DNA of 41,854 bases from contig JAQGHX010000013.1 in the NCBI GenBank assembly GCA_028288745.1, forward strand, positions 1-41,854, in the 5' to 3' direction. Shown here piece by piece: positions 32,596 to 40,632 of this stretch; the first letter of the stretch is position 1, and each line of letters begins with the position of its first letter. A program made the position numbers and the translations under genes. Under the pieces are notes generated by a model. The model worked only from the letters and a program-made list of their open reading frames with translations. It was not told where the DNA came from and searched no databases. Source of the stretch: Roseomonas sp. Lineage in GTDB: Bacteria; Pseudomonadota; Alphaproteobacteria; Acetobacterales; Acetobacteraceae.

Positions 32596-33639
32596 TCACC
32601 CCATCCGGATCACCCGCGCCAGCGCCGCCACATGGTCCGGCGGGGTCGGCGGCACGATGCCGTGGCCCAGGTTGAACACGAAGGGCCGCCCGCGCATCGC
32701 CGCCAGGATCGAGCGTGCCTCGGCTTCCAGCGCCGCGCCGCCGGCCACCAGTGCCTGCGGGTCCAGATTGCCTTGCAGGCCGAACCCGGCCGGCACATTC
32801 GCCGCGGCCCAGCGCGGGTCCATCCCGGTATCCATCCCCACGGTCGAGACGCCGGTGCGCTGCGCGTATTCCGGCAGCAGCGGCCCGGCCAGGCGCGGGA
32901 AGCCGATCAGCGGGATATCGGGCAGCACCTTGCGGATGCCGCGCACGATGGCCGCCGTGGGCTCGATGCTCCAGCGGCGGAACTGGCCGGGCGGCATCAG
33001 GCCGGCCCAGCTGTCGAACAGCATCAGGGCCTCGGCGCCGGCCTCGGCCTGGGCCAGCAGGTAATCCACGGTGCTGTCCACCAGCAGGCGGATGATGCGG
33101 CCGAACAGCACGGGGTCGGCATAGGCCATGCGGCGCGCATTGGCGAACTCGCCCCCGCCTTTGCCTTCCACCATGTAGCAGGCGACCGTGAAAGGACTTC
33201 CGGCGAAACCGATCAACGCCGCTTTCGGGGCTTCCTGGGCCAGCCCGGCCTTCACCCGCGCCACGGTCTCGATAATCGGCGCGATGCGCGCCCGCATGGC
33301 GCCGGGGTCGAGGGCCGCGAGGCCCCCAGCATCGCGGATGGGGTCCAGCAGCGGCCCCTCGCCCTCGGCATAGCGCAGGCCCTGCCCCATGGCCCAGGGC
33401 AGCATCAGGATGTCGCTGAACAGGATGGCGCCATCCATCCCGAAGCGCCGCAGCGGCTGCAGCGTGACCTCGGCCGCCAGCACCGGGTTGGTGCAGAGGG
33501 CGATGAAATCGCCCGCCTGGGCACGCAGTTGCCGGTATTCCGGCAGGTAGCGGCCCGCCTGGCGCATCAGCCAGAAGGGTGGGGGCCAGACGGCTTCCCC
33601 GGAAAGGGCGCGCAGCAGGGGCTTTTGCACAGTGTCCAT
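32596..33639 (-). CDS. hemE: Uroporphyrinogen decarboxylase
   Basis: Decarboxylates uroporphyrinogen III to coproporphyrinogen III in heme synthesis. The 347-residue protein has the signature MRQAGRYLPEY (25-35), ILFSDILMLPWAMG with the catalytic Asp, GFAGSPFTVACYM, FDSWAGLMPP, and the end block FVFNLGHGIVPPTPPDHV. The start ATG (complement 33637-33639) borders the intergenic region proposed as replication origin. In Caulobacter and Rickettsia hemE lies beside the origin. Confidence 0.97.
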   Translation of the reverse strand: MDTVQKPLLRALSGEAVWPPPFWLMRQAGRYLPEYRQLRAQAGDFIALCTNPVLAAEVTLQPLRRFGMDGAILFSDILMLPWAMGQGLRYAEGEGPLLDPIRDAGGLAALDPGAMRARIAPIIETVARVKAGLAQEAPKAALIGFAGSPFTVACYMVEGKGGGEFANARRMAYADPVLFGRIIRLLVDSTVDYLLAQAEAGAEALMLFDSWAGLMPPGQFRRWSIEPTAAIVRGIRKVLPDIPLIGFPRLAGPLLPEYAQRTGVSTVGMDTGMDPRWAAANVPAGFGLQGNLDPQALVAGGAALEAEARSILAAMRGRPFVFNLGHGIVPPTPPDHVAALARVIRMG

Positions 33640-33956
33640 GCCCCCCTTTCATAGAAAAAGAGTCTTTAAGGAAAGTGGGAGGGTTAGTATGGCCTGTGGA
33701 TAAGGGGGACGCAGCGGGCGGCGCATTTCATCCACAGTGTCATGCACAGAGGCGGCGGGGCAGAAAACCCAGCTTATCCGCCGGGTTGAGGCCGTAATCC
33801 GTGATTCGAACCGACCGTTCCCACGAAAAACCCCCAGGTGGCGGAAAATGTGCTTTCCATCCCCGATTCACCCAGGTGCCGATCAAAGGCTTGCGGTTTT
33901 CCCCAAAACCCACATCCATCCCCGCTCTTCCACACCGCTCGCGTAGCCGGGGAACG
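33640..33956. other. Candidate chromosomal replication origin (oriC) between hemE and the PEP-synthase/PPDK regulator gene
   Basis: A 317-bp divergent gap in the context of the Caulobacter origin (hemE | Cori | RP001 homologue). It contains a perfect DnaA box TTATCCACA on the minus strand (33695-33703), an 8-of-9 box TCATCCACA (33728-33736), and weaker ones (TTATCCGCC 33774-33782, TCTTCCACA 33926-33934). Two GANTC sites (33803-33807, 33865-33869) could be targets of the CcrM methylase. There is an AT-richer stretch next to hemE (33649-33673), and the octamer CCCAGGTG occurs twice. No open frame with support crosses it. Confidence 0.65.
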
Positions 33957-34823
33957 ATGCCGAACCGCCCCTTCAATCTCCATCTCGTCTCCGACAGCAC
34001 GGGCGAGACCCTGAACTCGATGGCCCGCGCCACGCTGTCGCGCTTTCCGGACCCGCACGTGATCCACCACCGCTGGTCGCTGGTACGGTCGCGCTTCCAG
34101 CTCGACCAGGTGCTGGAGGGCATCAAGGCCGAGCCGGGGCCGGTGCTGTTCACGCTGGTGGACCGCTCGCTGCGCCATTCGCTGGAGGAGGTCTGCAAGC
34201 AGATGGGCGTCACCTGCCTCTCGGTGCTGGACCCCATCATGGACCTGCTGCAGGCCCAGATCGGCGAGCAGGCGCGCGAGAAGCGCGCCGCCCAGCACGT
34301 GATGGACGCCGATTATTTCCGCCGGATCGACGCCATGCACTACGTGCTGGCGCATGATGACGGCCAGGGCGTGGCGGGCATCGAGGAAGCCGATTGCGTG
34401 ATGGTCGGCGTCTCCCGCAGCAGCAAGACGCCGACCTGCTTCTACCTGGCCAACCGGGGCATCAAGGCGGCCAACGTGCCCATCGTGCCCGGCGCGCCGC
34501 TGCCGGCCGAGCTGGAGAACCCCCCCTGCCCGGTGATCGGCCTGACCATCGACGTGCCGGCGCTGATCGATATCCGCCGGCACCGGCTGAAGATCATCGG
34601 CGTCGGCGGCGTACGGCAGGACACCAACAGCTATATCGACCATGAGGCGGTGAAGGCCGAGATCCTGGCCGCCCGCCGGCTCTGCACCAGCCGCGGCTGG
34701 CCGGTGATCGACGTCACCCGCCGCTCGATTGAGGAGACGGCGGCGACGGTGCTGCAACTGATGGAAGCCTGGCACACCCGCCGCGGCGGCTCCTGCCCCA
34801 CGCCCGGGAGCATCGGCGTATGA
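33957..34823 (+). CDS. Pyruvate, phosphate dikinase / PEP synthase regulatory protein (PSRP/PDRP, DUF299)
   Basis: A bifunctional kinase/pyrophosphorylase that switches PEP synthase or PPDK off and on by phosphorylating a threonine. The 288-residue protein begins [15 protein letters not shown] and has the P-loop [10 protein letters not shown] (151-160), ANVPIVPG, and the end block [17 protein letters not shown] 33957 follows GGGGAACG; the longer frame into the intergenic region has no homology. Whether the target is PPDK or PEP synthase cannot be told; neither is here. The stop overlaps the maf start (ATGA). Confidence 0.95.
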   Translation: MPNRPFNLHLVSDSTGETLNSMARATLSRFPDPHVIHHRWSLVRSRFQLDQVLEGIKAEPGPVLFTLVDRSLRHSLEEVCKQMGVTCLSVLDPIMDLLQAQIGEQAREKRAAQHVMDADYFRRIDAMHYVLAHDDGQGVAGIEEADCVMVGVSRSSKTPTCFYLANRGIKAANVPIVPGAPLPAELENPPCPVIGLTIDVPALIDIRRHRLKIIGVGGVRQDTNSYIDHEAVKAEILAARRLCTSRGWPVIDVTRRSIEETAATVLQLMEAWHTRRGGSCPTPGSIGV

Positions 34824-35449
34824 CGGTGATGGCGCCTGGCGCGCCGCCGCTGGTACTGGCCTCCTCCTCCGCCACACGGGTGGGGCTGATGACGGCCGCC
34901 GGCCTGCGCTTCACCGCGCATTCACCCGCCGTGGACGAAGCCGCCCTGAAGGAGGCCGCCCAGGCCGAGGGCCTGCCCCCCGCCGATGCCGCCACCCTGC
35001 TGGCCGATGCCAAGGCCGGGCGCATCGCCCGCCGGATGCTGCGCGAGGACCCGGAGGCGCTGGTGATCGGCGCCGATTCCCTGCTGGTCTGCGATGGCCG
35101 CTGGTTCGACAAGCCCGAGGGGCTGCCCGGCGCCCGCGCCCAGTTGCAGGCCCTGCGCGGGCGCACCCACGAGCTGGTCTCCGCCGTGGTGTGCTGGCGG
35201 CACGGGGCGCGCGTCTGGCACCACGCGGCAACCTCGCGCCTGTCGATGCGCGATTTTTCCGAGGACTTCCTGGACGCCTACCTGGCGGCGGAAGGCGAGG
35301 CCGTGGCCCATTCGGTCGGCGCCTACCGGCTGGAGGGGCTGGGGATGCACCTGTTCCGCGCCGTGGAGGGCGAGCACGCAGCCATCCTGGGACTGCCGAT
35401 GCTGCCGCTGTTGGATTTCCTGCGGCAGCATGGGGTGCTTTTGGGGTGA
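34820..35449 (+). CDS. maf: Maf-family nucleoside triphosphate pyrophosphatase
   Basis: A house-cleaning enzyme that hydrolyses non-canonical or excess nucleoside triphosphates to monophosphates. The 209-residue protein has the opening [14 protein letters not shown], the active-site block [36 protein letters not shown], and [15 protein letters not shown] with the late [17 protein letters not shown]. Coupled to the gene before it by a four-base overlap; that pair follows the origin region as in other alphaproteobacteria. In many of those genomes aroE-coaE-dnaQ come next; here that block is on the other side of hemE. Confidence 0.93.
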   Translation: MTVMAPGAPPLVLASSSATRVGLMTAAGLRFTAHSPAVDEAALKEAAQAEGLPPADAATLLADAKAGRIARRMLREDPEALVIGADSLLVCDGRWFDKPEGLPGARAQLQALRGRTHELVSAVVCWRHGARVWHHAATSRLSMRDFSEDFLDAYLAAEGEAVAHSVGAYRLEGLGMHLFRAVEGEHAAILGLPMLPLLDFLRQHGVLLG

Positions 35450-35456
35450 TGGGTTC

Positions 35457-35523
35457 AGGCCAGGGGCGCTGCCTCTGGACCCCGCTGGGGTGGTGAGACC
35501 ACCCCAGACCCCGCTATCAGTTT
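35457..35523 (+). repeat. Gene-end two-hairpin element, copy E
   Basis: Begins 8 nt after the maf stop. First hairpin CCAGGGGCGCTGCCTCTGG (35460-35478, one G-T wobble); second hairpin GGGGTGGTGAGACCACCCC (35487-35505) extended by an outer T-A pair; tail GACCCCGCTATCAGTTT. The second stem differs from copy D at paired positions, so pairing is retained. Confidence 0.8.
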
Positions 35524-35549
35524 AAGGATCAAGATTTTCGAGTGCGAGG

Positions 35550-35563
35550 GAGGGGGCCCCCTC
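35550..35563. repeat. Perfect 14-bp GC palindrome
   Basis: GAGGGGGCCCCCTC lies in the middle of the convergent maf/murJ gap, between elements E and F. It may add to termination from both sides. The surrounding 35524-35661 holds no gene and is locally AT-richer than the flanks. Confidence 0.6.
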
Positions 35564-35661
35564 GACTGCGAGGTTCAACTCGCGCGGCCGTTTATTACAA
35601 TCTTTAAGCGGCGCAGCGCTCCAGCCTGATAGCCTAAACCTGAATTTCCCAAACCTAAATT

Positions 35662-35723
35662 CAAAGCGGGGTCCGGGGTGGACTTTCCACCCCGGCGGGG
35701 TCCCAGGGGCAGCGCCCCTGGCC
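35662..35723 (-). repeat. Gene-end two-hairpin element, copy F
   Basis: On the minus strand, 16 nt after the murJ stop: first hairpin CCAGGGGCGCTGCCCCTGG (complement of 35703-35721), then ACCCCGC, then the second hairpin GGGGTGGAAAGTCCACCCC (within 35673-35695), then tail GACCCCGCTTTGAATTT. It is the most complete copy and matches D in the second hairpin exactly. Confidence 0.85.
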
Positions 35724-35737
35724 CCACCTCGGCCCCT

Positions 35738-37273
35738 TTAAGCTGCCACGCGGCGGCGGCGCAGCAGGTCGCGCAGGTCGAAGGCGCCCAGCAGCAGCGT
35801 CGCCCCGAAATAGCTCACCAGCCCTGTGCCCACGATTGCCGCCAGCGCGGCGAAGCGCCACAGCCCGGTCGCGGGAAAGACGAAGCCGGAAATCCCCCAT
35901 AGCACCGCGCCCATCAGCACGGCCGCGCCCAGCAGGCGCCAGGCGTTGCGGCGCAGTTTTCGGTCGGCCACCCATTGCCCGCGCCGCGCCAGCACCAGGG
36001 CGAGCATCCCCGCATTGGCCCAGGAGGAGAGCGAGGTGGCCAGCGCGATGCCCACATGCTGTAGCGTGGGGGTCAGCAGCAGGTTCAGGCTCAGGTTGAT
36101 GGCCACGGTCACGATGCCGATCTTGACCGGTGTGGCCGTGTCGCCCCGCGCGAAGAAGCCGGGGGCGAGGGACTTGATCAGCACGAAGGCGGGCAGGCCG
36201 AAAGCATAGGCGGCGAGCGCCGGCGCGGTTTCGGCCACCTTGTCGGCGGTGAAGGCGCCGCGCTGGAACAGCACGGCGATGATGGGCTGGGCCGTGACGA
36301 TCAGCGCGATGGCGGCGGGCAGGGTCAGCGCCAGGGACAGCTCGATCGCGCGGTTCATGCTGCGGTGGGCCGCCAGCCGCTTGCCGCCGCGCAACTGGCG
36401 CGACAGCACCGGCAGCAGCGCCGTGCCCATCGCGGCCCCCACCACGCCCAGCGGCAACTGCGCCAGCCGGTCGGCATAGTTCAGGTAGCTGATGGCGCCC
36501 GCCGGCAGCCAGGAGGCGATGAACATGTCGATGGCCAGGTTCAGCTGCGTCACGCTGGCCCCCAGCACCCCGGGCACCATGCGGCGCAGCACCTGGCGCG
36601 CGTCGGCGGTGATGCGCGGGAAGGACAGGATGGGAAAGCCCAGCCCCACCTTGCGGCAGGCCCAGACCACCACGGCCAGTTGCAGCACGCCCGAGGCCAT
36701 GGTGCCCCAGGCCAGCGCATGGGCAGGCGTCGCCACGAAGGGGGTGAGCGTGAAGAGCGAGAGGATGGCGCAGAGGTTGAACAGCAGCGGCGCCCCCGCC
36801 GCGAGCGCGAACTTATCCGCGGCATTCAGCACGCCGGAGACCAGGGCGGTCAGGCAGATGAACAGCAGGTAGGGAAAGGTGATGCGCGACAGCTCGACCA
36901 CCAGGCCGAAGCGCAGCGGCTCGTCCAGCAGGCCGGGGGTGAGCACCGTCATGATCTGCGGCATGAAAATCATGCCCACCACCACCAGCAGCGAGAGCCA
37001 CAGCGTCATCAGCGTGGACATATGCGCCGCCAGCACCCGCGCCTTGGCCGGGCCGTCCAGCGTGAGGGTGGCGGTGAAAGCGGGCACGAAGGCGGCGTTG
37101 AAGGCGCCCTCGCCGAACAGGCGGCGGAACATGTTGGGCAGCCGCAGCGCCAGGAAGAAGGCGTCGGCCACCGGCCCGGCGCCCAGCGTCGCCGCGATCA
37201 GCATGTCCCGCGCGAAACCCAGGATGCGGCTGGCGAAGGTCCAGCCGCCGATGGTCAGGATATTGCGCAGCAT
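35738..37273 (-). CDS. murJ: Lipid II flippase
   Basis: Moves undecaprenyl-linked peptidoglycan precursor across the inner membrane. The 511-residue protein has about fourteen membrane segments. The start MLRNILTIGGWTFASRILGFARD matches the family, with the conserved Arg in SRILGFARD, then FFLALRLPNMFRRLFGEGAFNAAFVP, and the central NYADRLAQLPLGVVGAAMGTALLPVLS. ATG complement 37271-37273 is used. It converges on maf with two gene-end elements in the gap, and is co-directional with secB about 240 bp upstream. Confidence 0.96.
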   Translation of the reverse strand: MLRNILTIGGWTFASRILGFARDMLIAATLGAGPVADAFFLALRLPNMFRRLFGEGAFNAAFVPAFTATLTLDGPAKARVLAAHMSTLMTLWLSLLVVVGMIFMPQIMTVLTPGLLDEPLRFGLVVELSRITFPYLLFICLTALVSGVLNAADKFALAAGAPLLFNLCAILSLFTLTPFVATPAHALAWGTMASGVLQLAVVVWACRKVGLGFPILSFPRITADARQVLRRMVPGVLGASVTQLNLAIDMFIASWLPAGAISYLNYADRLAQLPLGVVGAAMGTALLPVLSRQLRGGKRLAAHRSMNRAIELSLALTLPAAIALIVTAQPIIAVLFQRGAFTADKVAETAPALAAYAFGLPAFVLIKSLAPGFFARGDTATPVKIGIVTVAINLSLNLLLTPTLQHVGIALATSLSSWANAGMLALVLARRGQWVADRKLRRNAWRLLGAAVLMGAVLWGISGFVFPATGLWRFAALAAIVGTGLVSYFGATLLLGAFDLRDLLRRRRVAA

Positions 37274-37514
37274 GGTCGGCTGGGATCTCTGCTGGGGTTG
37301 AGCGTGGCCGGGGCTCTGGCTCTTGGAACCCGGCCGGGGGTGGAGTCCACAGCGGACCCCGCCGCCGGTTCAAGAATGGGCGTTCGCCACGGCATGCGGC
37401 ACAGGGCCGATGACATGCCGCGGGGCTGCGCCTTCGGCCACGAACAGCATGACGCCCCGGCCGCGGTCCTGGCGCATAAAGAAGCCCAGGGGCGCCGCCC
37501 CTTGGACCGGAGCC
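37274..37514. other. Gap between secB and murJ with two degenerate element pieces
   Basis: A 241-bp gap. It contains CCGGGGGTGGAGTCCACAG-type sequence with the tail GGACCCCGCCGCCGGTT (about 37330-37372) and a separate stem CCAGGGGCGCCGCCCCTTGG (37486-37505). Both pieces read on the plus strand, opposite to secB and murJ, so this site breaks the orientation rule of the other copies. A murJ promoter may also be present; none was identified. Confidence 0.5.
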
Positions 37515-38045
37515 TCAGGCGTTGGCGGCGGGCGCGCCCGCCTGCGGCTGGCCGCGGCGGCTCTGCCACAGCGCCACGAAGTCGATGGGCGAGAGCAGCA
37601 CGGGGGGGAAGCCGCCGTCGCGGGTCACGTCGGCCAGGATGTTGCGCGCGAAGGGGAAGAGCAGGCGCGGGCATTCCACCAGCAGCAGCGGCTCCACCAT
37701 GTTTGGCTCCACGTTCAGCGTGAAGATGCCGCAATAGACCAGCTCGGCGATAAAGGCGGTCTGGCTGGCGCCGGCGCCGTCCTGGGTCTGGGCATCGGCG
37801 CGGATCTGCAGCGCCACCTCGTAGACATTGCCGCCTTCCTGCAGCGGGCGGGCCTGCACATCGAGCGAGAGGTCGATGCGCGGCTGCTCGCGCAGCGTGG
37901 TGAAGATCTCCGGCGCGCCCGGCACCTCGAAGGAGAGGTCCTTGGTGTATTGCAGGTTCATCATCAGCGGGCCGGCAGGCTGGCCCCCGGCCGGGTTGGC
38001 GCCGCCATTGGCACCGTTCAGGGCGTTGTTCTGGGTCTCGGACAT
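37515..38045 (-). CDS. secB: Protein-export chaperone SecB
   Basis: Binds unfolded preproteins and hands them to SecA. The 176-residue protein has LQYTKDLSFEVPGAPEIFTTL, VYEVALQIRADAQ, AFIAELVYCGIFTLNVEPNMVEPLLLVECPRLLFPFARNILADVTRDGGFPPVLLSPIDFVALW, the complete SecB fold. An Asn/Gly/Ala-rich head (about 1-30) and an Ala/Pro tail flank it. ATG complement 38043-38045 is chosen over the longer frame. SecB lies near dnaQ and the origin in many alphaproteobacteria, consistent with this region's context. Confidence 0.95.
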   Translation of the reverse strand: MSETQNNALNGANGGANPAGGQPAGPLMMNLQYTKDLSFEVPGAPEIFTTLREQPRIDLSLDVQARPLQEGGNVYEVALQIRADAQTQDGAGASQTAFIAELVYCGIFTLNVEPNMVEPLLLVECPRLLFPFARNILADVTRDGGFPPVLLSPIDFVALWQSRRGQPQAGAPAANA

Positions 38046-38181
38046 GCGGGCCTCGCGAGGATGCGGAAGATAGGTTTTCGGCCAGGGGCGGGCCGAAGGC
38101 CAACCCGGTTGCGGCTCAGGCGCGCGGGGTAGCACGCCCGCGCGGCGGTGTCACAGCGCGGGGCGCGGCCGATTCCGGGAA

Positions 38182-38748
38182 TCAGGGATGCTTCCAGGAA
38201 ATCACCGCGGGCCCCGGCTGCGTGGGGTCGCAGCGCAGCCACTGCCCGTTGGTGACCGACTGCCCCGTCATGGACAGGATGAACCCCCAGTGGGAGATGA
38301 CGACGGTATGCGCCCAGTCCTCCAGCGCCGCCATTTCCTGGCGGAACAGCCGGGCGCGGGCTTCCACCTGGCCGGCGGGCTCCTCCACGGCGGGCCACCA
38401 GACCTCGTCGATATGGGAGAGGTCGTGGTCCGGCCAGTGCAGCGCCAGGGCGGTGCGCGGCGTGCCGATGTCGCAGGCGAAGGCGTAGCGCTCACGCACC
38501 AGGGGCTGGATGGTCACAGGCAGGCCCAGGCGCTTCGCCAGGGGTGCCGCCGTCTGCATGGCGCGGGTATAGGGGCTGGCGACGATCCGGCGGATATCGC
38601 CCCCGGTCTCGGCGATCAGCGCCGCCGCCGCCGCCTCGGCCTGGCTATGGCCGAGTTCGGTCAGTTTCGGGTCCTCAATGCCGGGGTCCCGCCGTGTCGC
38701 GGTGAAGTGCAGGTTGAATTCGCTCTGGCCGTGGCGCAGCAGGATCAT
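38182..38748 (-). CDS. Histidine phosphatase superfamily protein (phosphoglycerate mutase-like)
   Basis: A 188-residue protein starting MILLRHGQSEFN, the RHG motif with catalytic His6, followed by LTELGHSQAEAAA, VASPYTRAMQTAAPLA (second Arg), a Glu in VRERYAF, and HTVVISHWGFILSM with the second catalytic His. These enzymes remove phosphate from small metabolites or proteins; the substrate is unknown. A strong GGAGGAGC ribosome site precedes the ATG (complement 38746-38748). It is divergent from the Tim44-like gene. Confidence 0.9.
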   Translation of the reverse strand: MILLRHGQSEFNLHFTATRRDPGIEDPKLTELGHSQAEAAAAALIAETGGDIRRIVASPYTRAMQTAAPLAKRLGLPVTIQPLVRERYAFACDIGTPRTALALHWPDHDLSHIDEVWWPAVEEPAGQVEARARLFRQEMAALEDWAHTVVISHWGFILSMTGQSVTNGQWLRCDPTQPGPAVISWKHP

Positions 38749-38890
38749 GGCAGCTCCTCCGATCCCCGCCCCTAGAGCAGATCGCGGAGCCGGGAAACAC
38801 TTTGTAGGATCGAATCCGCGCTCTCCGGGCCCCACTGGCGTTGCGGGGGCGGTGTGCCCGCCCTAAGTGACGAAACATGAGGAGAATGCA
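38749..38890. promoter_or_regulatory. Divergent region between histidine phosphatase and Tim44-like genes
   Basis: A 142-bp gap. CTAGAGCAGATCGCGGAG (38773-38790) with a later TCCGCG (about 38815) forms a 6-bp long-range stem and resembles a TAGAGC-type intergenic repeat. GAGGAG shortly before 38891 is the ribosome site of the Tim44-like gene. Exact promoters were not fixed. Confidence 0.35.
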
Positions 38891-39547
38891 ATGTCGGGCG
38901 CCTTTCCGGTCGATCTGATCCTATTTGCCATGATCGCGGCCTTCCTGGTGCTGCGCCTGCGCAATGTGCTGGGCCGGCGCCAGGGCTTCGAGCGCCCGCC
39001 GCAGGAGCAGGCGGTGCCTGGCAACCTGCGGCCGGTGCCCCAGGCCGTGCCGGATGCCGCCGCCGCTGCCGCCCCGCGCGGGGTGCCGGATGCACGCTCG
39101 GCGGCCGGGCAGGCCTTGCTGCGCATCCGCGCTCAGGACCCCTCCTTCGATCCCGCCCTGTTCCTGGGCGGTGCCGAGGGTGCCTTCCGCATGATCGTGG
39201 AAGCCTTCGCCAATGGCGATCGCGATACGCTGCGCAACCTGCTCTCGGGCGATACCTATGCGGGCTTCGAGCAGGCTATCGCGGCGCGCGAGGCAGCCGG
39301 CGAGAAGCAGCGCACCGAGATCCGCAATGTCCAGGACATGGCGATCGAGGGCGGTGACCTGCGCGGCAGCATCGCCGAGGTGACGGTCCGCATCGTCTCC
39401 GACCAGGTCAACATGACCACCGCGGCGGATGGTCAGGTGGTCTCCGGCCATGACGGCGTGACCGAGATCGTCGACCTCTGGACTTTCCAGCGCGACCTGC
39501 GGAACCAGGAGCCGACCTGGAAGCTGGTTGGCACCGGCGCCGTTTAA
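38891..39547 (+). CDS. Tim44-like domain protein
   Basis: A 218-residue protein with one N-terminal membrane anchor (about 5-20, VDLILFAMIAAFLVLRLRNVLG), a Pro/Ala-rich linker, and a Tim44-like domain from about residue 75 (DPSFDPALFLGGAEGAFRMIVEAFANGDRDTLRNLL) to the end (VDLWTFQRDLRNQEPTWKLVGTG). Bacterial relatives (TimA) are membrane-linked and are thought to be ancestral to mitochondrial Tim44; their role is not settled. ATG 38891 follows GAGGAG. It lies 12 nt before mltA, and nearness to secB is usual in alphaproteobacteria. Confidence 0.92.
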   Translation: MSGAFPVDLILFAMIAAFLVLRLRNVLGRRQGFERPPQEQAVPGNLRPVPQAVPDAAAAAAPRGVPDARSAAGQALLRIRAQDPSFDPALFLGGAEGAFRMIVEAFANGDRDTLRNLLSGDTYAGFEQAIAAREAAGEKQRTEIRNVQDMAIEGGDLRGSIAEVTVRIVSDQVNMTTAADGQVVSGHDGVTEIVDLWTFQRDLRNQEPTWKLVGTGAV

Positions 39548-39559
39548 GCGGGCACTGGC

Positions 39560-40606
39560 TTGATCCGCGCCGCCTGCGCCGCCGCCCTGTTGCTGGGGCT
39601 GGCGGCCTGTACGGCCCTGCCCCGCCATGTCGCCGAACTGCCCGGCTGGGGCCAGGACGAACTGGTGGCGGCGGTGCCAGCCTTCCTGGCTGGCTGCCGC
39701 CCCCCGGCCCTGCCTGCCGCCCTCTGCGCCGAGGCCGCCGCCCTCCCCCCCGGGGATGATGCCGCCGCCCGTGCCTTCTTCGAGACCCGCTTCACCCTGC
39801 GCCCCGCCGGCAAGGGGCTGATGACCGGCTATTACGAGCCGGAACTGCGCGGCGCCGCCTCGCCCTCCACCGAATATCCCGTGCCGCTGCACACCCGCCC
39901 GGCTGACTTGGTGGAGGTTGATCTCGGCCTGTTCGCGCCCGATCTGCGCGGCCGCCGTACAGCCGGGCGTGTGGCCGGCGGCAAACTGCTCCCGTACCCG
40001 GACCGTGCCGCTATCGAGGCCGGTGGCGGCCCCGCCCTGCTCTGGCTGGCCGACCCGGTGGACCGCTTCTTCCTTCAAATCCAGGGCTCTGGCCGGGTGC
40101 TGCTGCCGGATGGCGGCGTGCGGCGCGTGGGCTATGACGGGCAGAACGGCCGCGCCTACGTGCCCATCGGCCGCATCCTGGCCGACCGGGGCGAGCTTCC
40201 GCGCGCCGAGGTCTCGATGCAGAGCATCCGCGCCTGGCTGGCGGCCGCCAGCCCCGAGCGCGCCCGGGCCCTGATGGATGAAAATCCCTCCTACGTCTTT
40301 TTCCGCGCCGTGCCCGCCCGCCCCGACCAGGGCCCGACAGGCGCCCAGGGCGTGCCGCTGACGCCGATGCGCTCCATCGCGGTGGACCGGACGGAAATCC
40401 CGCTGGGCAGCCCGGTCTGGATCGTCACCCGCCATCCGCTGACGGGTCAGCCGTTACGCCGGCTGGTGATGGCGCAGGATACCGGCGGAGCCATCCGTGG
40501 CCCGGCGCGGGCCGACCTGTTCTGGGGCTGGGGGCCGGAAGCCGCCGCCGCCGCGGGGCCGATGAAGGAACCGTCTGAACTCTTCGTCCTGGTGCCGGCG
40601 CGATAA
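39560..40606 (+). CDS. mltA: Membrane-bound lytic murein transglycosylase A
   Basis: Cleaves the glycan strand of peptidoglycan, producing 1,6-anhydro-MurNAc ends. The 348-residue lipoprotein starts at TTG 39560; no ATG or GTG fits before the signal peptide IRAACAAALLLGLAACTAL, whose lipobox LAAC gives a lipidated Cys. The MltA domain has GLMTGYYEPELRGA, DPVDRFFLQIQGSGRV, and MDENPSYVFFRA; the C-terminal 3D domain has GSPVWIV and MAQDTGGAIRGPARADLFWGWG with the three key aspartates. It is probably co-transcribed with the Tim44-like gene. Confidence 0.95.
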   Translation: MIRAACAAALLLGLAACTALPRHVAELPGWGQDELVAAVPAFLAGCRPPALPAALCAEAAALPPGDDAAARAFFETRFTLRPAGKGLMTGYYEPELRGAASPSTEYPVPLHTRPADLVEVDLGLFAPDLRGRRTAGRVAGGKLLPYPDRAAIEAGGGPALLWLADPVDRFFLQIQGSGRVLLPDGGVRRVGYDGQNGRAYVPIGRILADRGELPRAEVSMQSIRAWLAAASPERARALMDENPSYVFFRAVPARPDQGPTGAQGVPLTPMRSIAVDRTEIPLGSPVWIVTRHPLTGQPLRRLVMAQDTGGAIRGPARADLFWGWGPEAAAAAGPMKEPSELFVLVPAR

Positions 40607-40614
40607 ACCCCGCG

Positions 40615-40632
40615 TTCGTTGCATGCAACGAA
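40615..40632. promoter_or_regulatory. Perfect 18-bp palindrome
   Basis: TTCGTTGCATGCAACGAA is fully self-complementary, 8 nt after the mltA stop and about 145 bp before the next start. With no loop or T-run it looks more like a dimeric repressor site than a terminator. Confidence 0.55.

Noticed and set aside
33786-33815. T-arm-like sequence (GGTTCGAATCAC on the minus strand) suggesting a tRNA
   Set aside because: The five-base stem around the TTCGAAT loop does not pair beyond one position, and no anticodon arm, D-arm or acceptor stem is found on either side.
35457-35723. Gene-end hairpins as a CRISPR array
   Set aside because: Copies are dispersed, in both orientations, without regular spacers or cas genes.
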